NCBI GenBank assembly: GCA_036245805.1 | Contig: BTRK01000006.1 | Coordinates: 40,924,901-40,988,900 of the forward strand | Origin: Pristionchus mayeri | Taxonomy: Eukaryota; Nematoda; Chromadorea; Rhabditida; Neodiplogasteridae | Direction of reading: 5' to 3' | Length of the DNA: 64,000 nucleotides | Part shown: positions 1 to 9,943 of the stretch, in pieces | Numbering within the stretch: the first letter of the stretch is position 1 | Layout: each line of letters opens with the position of its first letter | The notes under the pieces: generated by a model | Seen by the model: only the letters and a program-made list of their open reading frames with translations | What the model was told of the DNA's origin: nothing | Databases searched by the model: none | Position numbers and translations under genes: made by a program

Positions 1-208
1 AAAAGAAGGAACAGGGGTACCTTGTCCCTGTAGGCGGTGGCGCCGGGCTCGATCCATTACTTTCAGCTTCTCTTAGAGGCCCGAGCTTTTCTCCGTCTGC
101 AAGAGGGAAATATTATTGGCAAGATGATGTGTAAGGAAAAAACGGAAGGGAAAAAACAAGTAAAGAAACAGACGAATTGCAGTAGATTGAACAAGGAAAA
201 GTGCTGAC

Positions 209-786
209 CTAGAGCGACCAGATTTCGTTGTCGAGCGAGACCTTGGTGGCGCCAGCGACGAGTCCTGCAACATCATCACATGCGAGGGTGATTTATGAAC
301 GAAATTGTTTTTATTCCACAAATGCCATGTAAGTGCATTTTGAACTAGTAATAAGCAAAAAAATCCACAAAACTACCTGAGTGTGGACGATTCGCCGCAC
401 CGCCGATACCTTCCGTGATGTTCTTCACTCCAGGAGTCGGGGCGTCCTAGAAGCAGACACAATATATTGAGTGGGAAGTCTATTCTCTGGTCCGATTTTT
501 TAGCGTCGCAAAAGTAAATTAGTTGTAAGACTCTCACCCTACTTCCAAAAAGTAAATTACCTCAGTAGTGGGATACTTTTTTAAGGAGAATATTTACTCT
601 CAGTACCCTACATATTACGAGTTATCATAAGAACCAACCGGATACGCCTCTTGCGTGGTATTGGGTGAGGAAAACGTGATAGGACAAGTGGCGACTCACT
701 TTTAGCAATCCGCCAATTCGATTCCTTCCTGCGCTTCTTCGCTTCTCCATGGTCACGCACTCGTATCTTGAACTCCTCGCTTTCCT
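209..786 (-). CDS. Terminal exons of an unidentified gene
   Basis: Three minus-strand blocks join in one frame: about 700-786, 377-447 and 209-269. Each is bounded by plausible splice sites (acceptors ending TATCCAG, TTCTAG and TTGCAG; donors GTGAGT and GTAGTT). The joined product is basic at its start (KRRSAGRNRIGG). It continues through a Gly/Asn/Pro-rich part (APTPGVKNITEGIGG) and ends SLDNEIWSL before a TAG at 209-211. An in-frame ATG lies at 748-750, so this could be a very short whole gene, but upstream exons are equally possible. I do not recognise the family. The frame continuity across two introns is the only real support. Confidence 0.33.
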
Positions 787-1689
787 CTGGATATAAACCA
801 AGATAAATAATCGAAACACGATAATTAGATACCGATTAAACAGGAACGACAATACATGATAACAAAGAGAGTGGGAAAATAACATGATCACCTAACAAAT
901 GGGGCTCCAGCGCAGGTCGAGTGAGTCAACTACAGCTTGGAAAAGCTTCATAGTAATAAAAAAAGATGCCAGAAAACGATTTATACAATATAAGAGCTAT
1001 TTAACGCTGTTGCCAATCAAAAATAGCGTTTAAAATGGTCAGAAAAACGCGTTACATTGCTACGTCGAAATTCGAACGATTTTGGTGCTCCAAGTAAGTT
1101 AACGCTATAAAAATCGATAGAGTACGCATCACATAATCACAATTCAATAAACGCAGAATGAAAATACAGCAAAAACAAATATTAGAGGAGGAAAAAAACT
1201 GATGCTCACGGCATTTTGCGTACACACAAAGCCAAGACTCCGCCCACTACACCACCGCCAAGTTGCGGCATGGTGCGCGCACCTGGCCGCCACACACAAG
1301 ACCGGAGCCGGAAAAAAAAGCCATAGCAGAAACCCTGATATCGATTGAAAATATCGTTTGATTTTTGGTCCTATGCCGAAATCCCTTGCGCAAAGTTAAT
1401 GGGTAAGGTAACATTCAAAAATTTTATTATTCCCACGGTGGTGTGCACAAACGTCGACGCGTGCGTTTGGGGGTCTGTAAGTCGTTTCGTCAACCGGCAA
1501 TTCGGACCGTAAAATGCCGTGATGCTCGAATGACGGTTTCAGTTTGCGATTTGTTGGCTACTTGCCAAGCCACTACCGTACTCACTTGAGAGCGCTAAAT
1601 TTTCGTTGCAAGAGCTTTCATGAATTCCCCGGAGCACTCCTTTAATACTTTTCCTAGAATTCGATCAAACAAGAAGTATTTCGGCGATG
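787..1689. other. Intergenic, nothing recognised
   Basis: No convincing exon chain on either strand. The stretch is AT-rich with one GC-rich patch near 1220-1310 carrying the CTCCGCCCAC string that recurs near 8470, 60030 and 61725. Confidence 0.5.
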
Positions 1690-3593
1690 AAGACATTAAA
1701 TTGCACAGTGGCTGACCTCTTTGTATCTCTGCTCTCCAAGTTCATCCGTGGCATTCTCCATAGAGAGGATATTGACGAGGCAGAGGATGGCGATCTCCGT
1801 TTTCTTCGTATTCTCCTCATCGACACGGGAGTCAACACGATCGATAATGGTGACGAGATCGTTTATCATAGCGATCGCAATCTTTCTCCACTTCTGATTG
1901 CTTTTCTGAATTTTCAATTATTTCCATGGTTGGAGAGGTGACTGACGGCCATTGCTGCGATGGTCGATGCCGTATGCAGTGTGTACTCTGGATCGTCACC
2001 ATTAGCACACGAGAGGACCAGCTCGGGGATGGATGTCTTGTAGAGGAGGGCGTGCTCAAATGATCTCATCTACACTCCAGTTCTGTGCCCGAAGGCGTGT
2101 CTCAGACACTAATTAATCACAAAATTTGAGGCACATTTGTATCCGAAACAGTATTTGATTGTTGGAATGACTCTCAAATTCCCCTTACTATTTTTTTTAA
2201 TTCACACAATTTTTTTCGAGGAGAGAGTGCAAATTAATTCAGACTCATTCCTGTCCTAACGCGTGCGGGAGAACGGTTCTTTCAGACATGAATGGCCAGC
2301 CCTACACTCCCTTTAACTCCTCGAGAGCCTACATCGGGGTCCTTCTGAATGAGAAGAGTGGCGAGGTGGAGGGGAGAAATGAAGGGAGTGGTGAAGAATA
2401 GATAGGTTAGTGGCTTGACAGTCTGACACACGGACGGTTCCATCATCTGTAACGGGCAACATTTTATTTTTTAAAACAGCATGTTAAATATGTATTAAAC
2501 ATAAATAATCACTTTGATCAGTTCACAGACGACATTCACAGTGCATTTAGCAATGTTTAGCTGAATTCAAAAATTGGAATTCACACAATTTGGGATTCTC
2601 TCACTGCAATCGCTTGATTTTTCTTTATATTTTCATCAGTTTTAGGAATCTTCAAGATCTCAATCGCCCAATTGAGTTTAGTTTTCAGCAACTCGACAAT
2701 TCCTTCGACATCGGATTCACGTGCCTCAGTCGAGATTCTTTCGATATAGTGAACTCTTCCCCTTACCTCTCTGCCCACCATTGCAATGCACTTCTCGATA
2801 GCGAGCATGTAACCCAACGACTTCTCCAAATCATCGGAGTTTCCTCTACATCGAGAAACAGCGAGTGCGTATAGGTCGTCCCACAGTTTTCCAAGCGCAG
2901 TTTTGTCTTTCACGGCAGTCAAGAGGGAGATAACTGCTTGAATAGCACAGTCGGCATTGGCATCAGAACGTCGACCAATCTCCAGTAGCATCTCCGCGGT
3001 GGTCGTTTCGCTGCCGGTGAACAAGGCTTGAATGATGTGTCATCGTATCTCTCCCCTGCTCACTCACACTTGGACGCCCACATCTTGACAACGTCACACG
3101 TAGAGTGCACTGCTGCTGGATGTACTGAAATGAACGAGTATCATTCCAATTATGGATCCACCGATCACCATCTTCCCGTCTTTTGAGCACGAGCAGACTC
3201 AGATCTCGGATTGCATCCATCAGCTGCTGCAGCAGTTCCGGCTGAGCATCCCCGTCCACGAGAGTGGCCATTGTGGAGAGAAGGGCGAGGGAGGAAGAAG
3301 CAGAAGCAGTCAAGCGACCAACATAGAACAACATTGACTGCATTACTAATTCTTGAGAAATTGGGTTCTCAGAGTCTGGCGGATTTTCGTTTGGTCCGTA
3401 AGGGAAGAGCGAGGGACACGCATCGCACATCGCTCGAAGTATCTGAAGGAACGACTGGAGAGGACTCGGACTAGGAATGGAAACCTCTCTAGAATCATCT
3501 TTGAATGCCTCCTTTCCGACTGCATTTGCTAGGGCCATGGCACTCGCAATAAGATCGACAAAGCGTGGCTCCTGAGGAGGTATAAGATTGAAG
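1690..3593 (-). pseudogene. Helical-repeat family, copy A (interrupted and 3'-truncated)
   Basis: Reading leftwards, minus-strand blocks at about 3593-3150, 3024-2600 and 2059-1700 match, in the same order, the plus-strand gene at 24.6-27.2 kb. Shared patterns include NAVGKEAF/KAVGKEAF, C(D/E)ACPSLFP, LL(E/D)I(G/A)RR, and WRKI(A/S) with IDEE near the C-terminus. The predicted protein is almost entirely alpha-helical and acidic, like HEAT/ARM-type repeats; that is an inference from composition, not a domain match. The copy lacks the C-terminal block (residues around EEWLP in the 24.6-kb copy) and the GPPACG block. Its 5' end is cut at 3593 by the LINE, resuming at 8001. I call it a pseudogene; splicing around the LINE cannot be excluded. 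Confidence 0.55.
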
Positions 3594-3893
3594 ATCCTCC
3601 TCTCGCCCTCTTGTCCTCCTCTCGCCCTCTTGTTGCGACAGGTCTTTTCCCGCGCGCTCTCTATTAACTGCGTTAATTAAGGCTTCTTAGCCTACTTTTT
3701 GTTGATTTTTCTGGTCTCAAGCTTCTGCACTCTCGTCCCCCACATTCTCCCCCATTTTTATGACTTAATCACTCCTTATTAATTAGTTATCCCTTGATTT
3801 CGTGTTATCGCTCTCTTTTCTCTAATCCCTCTCCCTTCCCTGTACTCTCTCGTTGTCTCTCTCGCGGCCTCTTTCTCTCCCCTCCACCACACA

Positions 3894-4655
3894 ATGTCTC
3901 AATCTCTCGCCTCATCCGCCCCCATCCCCATCCCCTCCTCCGTCGGTGGAGGCAAGCGTCGTGCCACTGAGTCGTCGGAGGCCTTCCGCAGTGCAGCGAA
4001 ATCCCAACTCGAGAAGGTCACCTCCACCCTCGACGCTTTCCTCGACTCTGAGAAGAGTCGGTCCTCTGACTCTCTCTACCTGGCTCTCCAGGCGTGTGTG
4101 GAGGTGCTGAAGGTCGCCCACCAACAGTACCTCACCCCTGTCGAGAGCCCGGTGGATGAGGAGAAGAGGCGCCGATCGATCGTGATCGAGAACCTCCCTG
4201 AGAGCAGCCTCAAGTTGCCCAGTGAGAGACTCAAGCACGATCATGCCGCCGTGGAGAAGATGTTCGACCTGACCGGAGTCGAGGTTCGTGCCGAGACCTG
4301 GTTCAGAATGGGCGAGAAGAAGCAAGGAAGGAACAGGCCACTCAAGGTGGTTCTCCCCCGCCAGTCCTCCCAGCAGCTCTTCCTGCGGAGCCTCAAGAAG
4401 GTGACTGATGCGCCGGAGTTCAAATCGGTGCGCATCCGTCCCTCTCTCTCGGAGAAAGAGAGGAAGGATCAGTACGATCTCAGGCAGAAGAAGAGGGAGC
4501 TCAACAATTCAGGTGGTGCGGTCTACGTGATCTACGCGGGTGAGTTGATGAAGAAGGAAGAAGTGGCCTCGTTCAAGACGAGACCCCGCGTCCCGACGCC
4601 TGCTCCCCTCTCTCAGGTGACCTCAGCCTTCTCCCTCTTCAACGGGGGAAACTGA
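3894..4655 (+). CDS. LINE ORF1 protein (RNA-binding, RRM-like)
   Basis: A 253-residue intact ORF encodes the nucleic-acid chaperone/RNA-binding ORF1p expected in CR1/Jockey-group LINEs, which coats the element's RNA in the ribonucleoprotein. It has a Ser/Thr-rich N-terminus and a helical segment around residues 35-80. An RRM-like core follows with IENLPES (residues about 99-105), ETWFRMGEKK and PLKVVLP. After it comes a basic tail with PSLSEKERKDQYDLRQKKREL, a pattern typical of nematode LINE ORF1s. The ATG at 3894 gives the longest frame and follows the leader. ORF2 starts 44 bases after its stop. An 85-residue frame beginning at 3853 is a shadow. Confidence 0.75.
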   Translation: MSQSLASSAPIPIPSSVGGGKRRATESSEAFRSAAKSQLEKVTSTLDAFLDSEKSRSSDSLYLALQACVEVLKVAHQQYLTPVESPVDEEKRRRSIVIENLPESSLKLPSERLKHDHAAVEKMFDLTGVEVRAETWFRMGEKKQGRNRPLKVVLPRQSSQQLFLRSLKKVTDAPEFKSVRIRPSLSEKERKDQYDLRQKKRELNNSGGAVYVIYAGELMKKEEVASFKTRPRVPTPAPLSQVTSAFSLFNGGN

Positions 4656-4699
4656 GTACTCCCTGCAGACCCCCTTGCCCATCCTCTTCCCAAAGCCTC

Positions 4700-7491
4700 T
4701 TGCAATCAGTCTCCCCATCCCTTGATCCATCCTCCCTCTCCCATGTAGAGTCTACCCAACCGTCTACCTCACTCCCCCCTTCTTGCACTACCCTTCTTAG
4801 CAACACAATTTCTTGTCTGTACTATAATGCTAGATCTCTCGTGAACAAGGTTCATACATTACATCACCTGGTCAGGATAGAGAAACCGGATATTGTATTC
4901 TTTACTGAATCTTGGCTTACGACCCGTACCCCCACATCACTTTTGATTTCTGACTTACCATATATAGCTGTCAGACGCGATCGGTCCAGTGGACGAGGTG
5001 GTGGCACTATCATATTACTTCGTGACCATTTTCATTTCTCAATTATAAGTGCAATCCATAGTAATATTGAATGTCTCTCCATCGATTTACTGACCTCCTC
5101 GTCATTCATTCGCATTTCACTAGTTTACCGCCCCCCTAACTATAGTAAATTGCAAAATGAAAATCTTGTTGATTGTCTTTCTGATCTGATTTCATCCTCC
5201 AGCTATCCTATTATTATTCTCGGAGATTTCAATAGTGACATTCTCTCCAACACTGTTCCTTCCACTGAGCAACCCCTTCAATCCTTCGTTGCTGCATCCA
5301 CTCTCACTCATCTCATTCGCAACCCAACTAGGAATGATAGGTGCATTGATTGGCTTCTCACAAGCGATTTTTCCATTGTTCACAATCCATCAGTAATCCC
5401 TTCCTTCCCATCTTCTGACCATTCTGGTCTATCTTTCTCAATTGAGTCAACTCTCCTCCCTCCCTCCCAATCACTAGTTAGAGATTTCTCGCGTGCAAAT
5501 TATGATGATCTATCATCGTATCTACTCAATATTGACTGGTTCTTCCTATTCTCCCAGGCACCAGATGCCGAAAATATGTATTGCTCTTTCGTATCTGTAA
5601 TTCACCATGCTATCGACATTTTCGTTCCCTATCATCAGCCTAAGTCTAAAATCCATGCATACCCCCTCATATCCAGAAACTTATTAAACATAGGAATACA
5701 CTATTCACAAAGATTGACCTTATATCCATTAGATCCCAATACGAAAAATGCAGTAAAGATCTATTATACCAAATCAAAAAATGGAACCAATTTTGCGAAC
5801 ATAAAAAATTGAAAAACTCTAAGGATCTTTACCGTCATATTCGTACCCTCACCCAACCTAAGCCTTCCATTCCCAAAGAACTCGTTGACACTTCTGGAGC
5901 CATCGTAACTAGCACTATAGACATAGCCAATACTCTCGCGTCTCGCTTCGCCTCGCATTTCACACTTGATGACGGACTCTTACCCTCTGTCTCCTCACAC
6001 CCTTCTCCCTCATACCTCCGAAATGTTTCCTTTCTCCCTCATGAAGTTCACAAGGCATTAAAGCAGCTTTCCCCTTCTTGTTCATCTGGTCATGATAATA
6101 TCCCTCAGATAATTTTTCGTAAATGTGCTCACGCTCTCGCCCTTCCTCTCTGTGATATTTTCAACTTCAGTATGCAATCTGGTATCGTTCCATCCCTTTG
6201 AAAATTTTCACTTATTACCCCAATTCTCAAACCTAATAAGAATCCCCAGTCACCTGATTCGTATCGCCCAATCTCTATATTGTCTCCTGCGTCCAAAACA
6301 ATGGAGCGCCTTGTCAAGCATAAACTTGCACCTTACCTGTATCGTTTCAATATTATTCCTAAGTACCAACATGGCTTTCGATCCGGTGCCTCTGTTCTCA
6401 CCAACCTTATAGATTGTGAAAATGACTGGATTCTTGCGCACTCTCGTAAAGAGCAAACCGATGTGATCTTTCTAGATTTTTCTCGTGCTTTTGACACCGT
6501 CCCCTTTCCTAAACTTCTCTCTAAATGCTTGCATTACGGTATTGATGGTAACCTTCTTAATTGGATTTCTGATTTCGTCACGGATAGGCATTTCTCCGTA
6601 CGACTAGGAAATACAGTATCCAAGTCCTTCCCTGTTCTGTCCGGTGTTCCTCAAGGTTCTGTGCTAGGGCCCATTCTATTCTCTCTCTACATTTCTGATA
6701 TAACATATGTCCTTGCTCCTTTCCCGGATGTGCGTGTAAAAGCGTACGCTGATGATATTAAGATTTATGTTTCCTACTCCAATAAAAATAAAGCCTTTTG
6801 CACTACCCAACTACAGTATGCCTTAGATGCCATATATTCATGGACTGTATCCAATCAATTATCTCTCTCGGAATCTAAATGCACCCATCTCCACATAGGT
6901 TCTTCTCCTGCTCCTAAATATCTCATTAATAATGTTATCCTCGAGCAAGTCCCCCAACAACGTGATCTCGGCGTCCAAGTTCTGCCCACTCTTAATAACT
7001 CTGCCAGTATTGATGATCGTGCTCAGAAAGCCACCACTGTCATGCATATTATGCTTCGTGCTATAACCGTCAATAATCCCACTATCCTTATCAAATGCTT
7101 CTTCACATATGTCCTCCCTCACATTGAATTCGCTTGCCCTTTCTGGAACCCTTACATTAAGAAACAGAGTCAGAAGCTTGAGAAAATCCAAGAGAAATTC
7201 ACTCGCGTTCTATACTATCGATGCTTTCCATCTCCATCATATCCTCTTGGTCTTCCTTCCTATTCTCAACGTCTGTCTTTCCTTGGTCTTCAAGCGCTTT
7301 TTGAGAGGAGAGTCACTTATGATCTGGTCCTGGCCCGTAGAATTATGCACGGTGACACCATACTCGACAGAAGTAGTTTTTTCTGTTTGCACCCCTCAGA
7401 GAAAGGACCAATAATTTTGGAATCCACATCGAGAAAACTAAATCTACACCTCGATACCACTGTTTCTCTCGTAGAGTTGCTAGAATTTTGA
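4700..7491 (+). pseudogene. LINE ORF2: AP-like endonuclease plus reverse transcriptase, broken
   Basis: Endonuclease part (4700 to about 5660): YYNARSLVNK, FFTESWLT, GDFNSDI and SSDHSGL mark the exonuclease-endonuclease-phosphatase fold that nicks target DNA. Reverse transcriptase part (about 5670-7491): SYRPISILSP spans into the palm, followed by HGFRSG, FLDFSRAFDTV, GVPQGSVLGP and the catalytic YADD, then a thumb/C-terminal region ending LLEF. YRPISILSPASK and GVPQGSVLGPIL are characteristic of the CR1/Jockey group. Two lesions are visible. Reading moves from frame 2 to frame 1 near a CCCCC run at about 5660-5667, and a TGA interrupts frame 1 at 6199-6201. Everything else is open, so the copy is young or one lesion is a sequencing artefact. 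Confidence 0.85.
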
Positions 7492-7911
7492 ATGCCCTTC
7501 CCTCTCATGTATTGTCATCACCTAGTATTCATGTTTATAAAAAGAGATTAAGAGCCCTATAATTTGATTTCAGTAAATATATTTTCCAATAATATCCTCT
7601 TCCTCGCACCACTATTTCCCATTAGCGTATCTCTTCACCTACCCTCATCCTCGCCCCTCTCCAGAGAGATCTTCTGACACTGGCTCTCGGAGCAGAGTCT
7701 ACCTGGTCTGCCCGAGTGCCTCCTCCTCGGTATCCCTCCCATCAGACCAGACGAAGACAGATGAGACCAGTCGATTAGATCTTCACTTTTTTATTGCACC
7801 CCCCCCCCCCCCCCCACAAATATTGCCCTTCCTCCTCAGTGCGAGGAGAGTCATACTGTACCATATCACATAAATAATTATTCGTCTCTCGTTGCGCCGT
7901 AGAGCGTAGAT

Positions 7912-7913
<2 letters not shown>

Positions 7914-7996
<83 letters not shown>
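7914..7996. repeat. (AT)n microsatellite
   Basis: About 80 bp of uninterrupted AT dinucleotide lie between the LINE 3' end and the resumed copy A sequence at 8001. A poly-C run of about 17 sits at 7799-7815. Confidence 0.95.
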
Positions 7997-7999
<3 letters not shown>

Positions 8000-8000
8000 A

Positions 8001-8461
8001 TGACCATCCTGAGCATACCTGAAAGCTCTTCGTGCATGCAGCTATTCCTATCTTCAGACGTCCCATAGTGTAAGCATAATCCCTTTTGAGATCCGGCTAT
8101 AAAGAAGTTGCTATCGTCTCACTTCATCTTCATCCTTACAATATCAATTGATGGGAGGACGATTCTCACTACGCGTGCTTCAAGCAAAGTAATATCAGAG
8201 TTGCGGCCATCGAGACCATTCGCAAGAAAGGTACCATACAACTGGAATGAAGGAATTAGCCAAGTCAATTAGTCATGCATAACTCGGCTCCGTTGAGTAG
8301 GGTCATCAGGAATCTTGAAATCCATCGAAGAGAGAGGGGGGGGGGGCAACCGATTCGGAGGAGAGAGAATGGAGAGAGTGAATGAAGGAGGAGGGGGAGG
8401 AGGAGGACGAGGACAATTGTCAATCAGTGAGAAGAAGAGGATTACAGCGCGTGAGATATAT
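8001..8461. repeat. Duplicated segment, copy A side (partner 9412-9861)
   Basis: This 460-bp block aligns end to end with 9412-9861. Shared landmarks are the starts (TGACCATC.TGAGCATACC), the string CCCTTTTGAGATCCGGCTAT, GGGTCATCAGGAATCTTGAA and a GA-rich tract, with scattered substitutions and small indels. It is the upstream continuation of helical-family copy A beyond the LINE. The minus-strand reading over 8001-8130 corresponds to the 5' coding part seen in copy B. Confidence 0.85.
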
Positions 8462-9207
8462 TTAGACTCCCCATGCTCCGCCCACTTTCCTCTGACACTT
8501 TTCCCTATTTAGGGATCACAAGCTTCATTCTCAACCAAATCACTCGCTCAAAAAAGGATTTGAAAGCTCTTTCCATTACCTTTCGATATAGCCCTGGCCC
8601 GCTGGTAAAAGTTTTCTCAGAATAGGTCAACATAAAAACGCTGGAAAACGCTGGTTTGGGGCGCTCAGCGAACATAGACATACGGGCCAAGGCTTGCCTG
8701 ATAGCCTATCGGTATGCTAGTACCTCTATCAAGAAAAATCGATAAAATATTGTTTCGTTGATTTGTGATTCAAAAGAAACCAGTCCGCGATACACTCATC
8801 AAGCGGGGAGAGCGGAGTGAATTCTCTCTCTCTCCCCTCCTCCATCTTTTGCACCAGTTTCTGCCCCGGCGCGTGTAGAGAGCGCCTTGGCCTACAAAAG
8901 AGCGCGCTTGCATCCCTTCCTCGTCTTACCTATTAGGGGTGAGGCGCATCCGGGAAAAGGCAAAGCCCTGCCAAAATTTTGGCGATTTGACTGGAGAGGC
9001 GGCGGAATTGGCTCCTCCCCTTTCTTCCTCGTCTTGCTTTTCTGCCGCTTTCCGATGACACCTTTTCACGTACTTTATGACCTCTAGCGCGATTCAGAGA
9101 TGAGATATCGACAAACGGCCAAAAGCGTGATCTTATCTGGATCCCTGCAGGCATTTTGAGCATAGTTAGGGTGGCATAGGTTCACTTCGGCTATACCCCT
9201 TGTGGTC
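8462..9207. other. Intergenic, no supported gene
   Basis: Open frames here are short and unrelated to known families. The stretch 8990-9110 (GC-rich, ending in GAGATGAGATATCGA) resembles 61725-61830, suggesting a low-copy dispersed repeat. Confidence 0.4.
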
Positions 9208-9212
9208 CCTAG

Positions 9213-9935
9213 ATATATTGAATGGTAAAAAGGAAACGGCGAAAAATTTAAAGCCATTGGAACTGAATTCTATCTAGTAGAAAGAGAGTCTCTCTGCCTA
9301 ACCTCTCCAGAATCATCTTTGAATGCCTCCTTTCCGACTGCATTTGCGAGGGCCATGGTACTCGCTACAAGATCGACAAAGCGTGGCTCCTGAGGAGGGA
9401 TAAGATTGAAGTTGACCATCATGAGCATACCTGAAAGCTCTTCTTGCCTGCAGCGATTGCTGGCTTCAGCTTTCCCATAGTGTAAGCATAATCCCTTTTG
9501 AGATCCGGCTATAAAGAAGTTGCTATCGTCTCGCTTAACCTTCATCCTTACAATCTTTTGATGGGAGGACGATTCTCACTACGCGTGCTGCAAGCACTGC
9601 CGTCGAAGAGTCGCGGCTATTGAGGTCACTTTCAAGAAGGTGCAGATACAACTCGAATGAACGAATTGGCCAAGTCAATTAGTCATCCATAACTCGTCTC
9701 CGTTGAGTAGGGTCATCAGGAATCTTGAAATCCATCGAAGAGAGAGGGGGGGCAACCGATTCGGAGGAGAGAGAATGGAGAGAATGAATGAAGGAGGAGG
9801 GGGAGGAGGAGGACAATTGTCAGTCAGTGAGAAAACGAGGATTACAGCGCTTGAGATATATTGAATGGTAAAAAGGAAACGGCGAAAAATTTCAAACCAT
9901 TGGAATTGAATTCTATCTAGTAGAAAGAGAGTCTC
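9213..9935. repeat. About 80-bp direct repeat flanking copy B
   Basis: The stretch starting TTGAATGGTAAAAAGGAAAC occurs at 9213-9293 and again at 9858-9935 in direct orientation with about four differences. It brackets the helical-family fragment B exactly. This is the footprint expected of a duplication or of insertion by recombination between short repeats. Confidence 0.8.
9301..9861 (-). pseudogene. Helical-repeat family, copy B (5' fragment)
   Basis: An open minus-strand frame at 9545-9270 encodes the N-terminal part of the family, with SGMLMMVNFN, PPQEPRFVDL and ANAVGKEAFKDDS. It matches the 24.9-kb gene (SMLMMGDSRF, VKAVGKEAFRKDA). It stops at the exon edge (9301), and no following exon is present, because flanking direct repeats cut the copy off. 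At DNA level 9301-9411 matches 3483-3593 and 9412-9861 matches 8001-8461, so B keeps the junction that the LINE interrupts in copy A. Confidence 0.65.
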
Positions 9936-9943
9936 TCTCTTTA

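Larger units (their letters stand above)
3594..7790 (+). mobile_element. CR1-like non-LTR retrotransposon (LINE), near full length
   Basis: A 5' leader of about 300 bp precedes two ORFs in the order ORF1 then endonuclease-reverse transcriptase, and a 3' UTR of about 300 bp rich in CTC/CCTC follows. The element starts abruptly inside copy A of the helical family just after 3593. It ends near the poly-C run at 7800, with an (AT)n tract filling the gap to 8001. There is no poly-A tail, as expected for CR1 elements. No clean target duplication is visible; a 5-bp AAGAT occurs on both sides and may be chance. Only one nonsense codon and one frameshift disable ORF2, so insertion is recent on an evolutionary scale. 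Confidence 0.85.

Noticed and set aside
3912..4325. A 137-codon minus-strand frame opposite LINE ORF1.
   Set aside because: Antisense shadow of ORF1; no independent support.
7783..8066. Minus-strand frames rich in Tyr-Ile repeats.
   Set aside because: They are translation of the (AT)n microsatellite.
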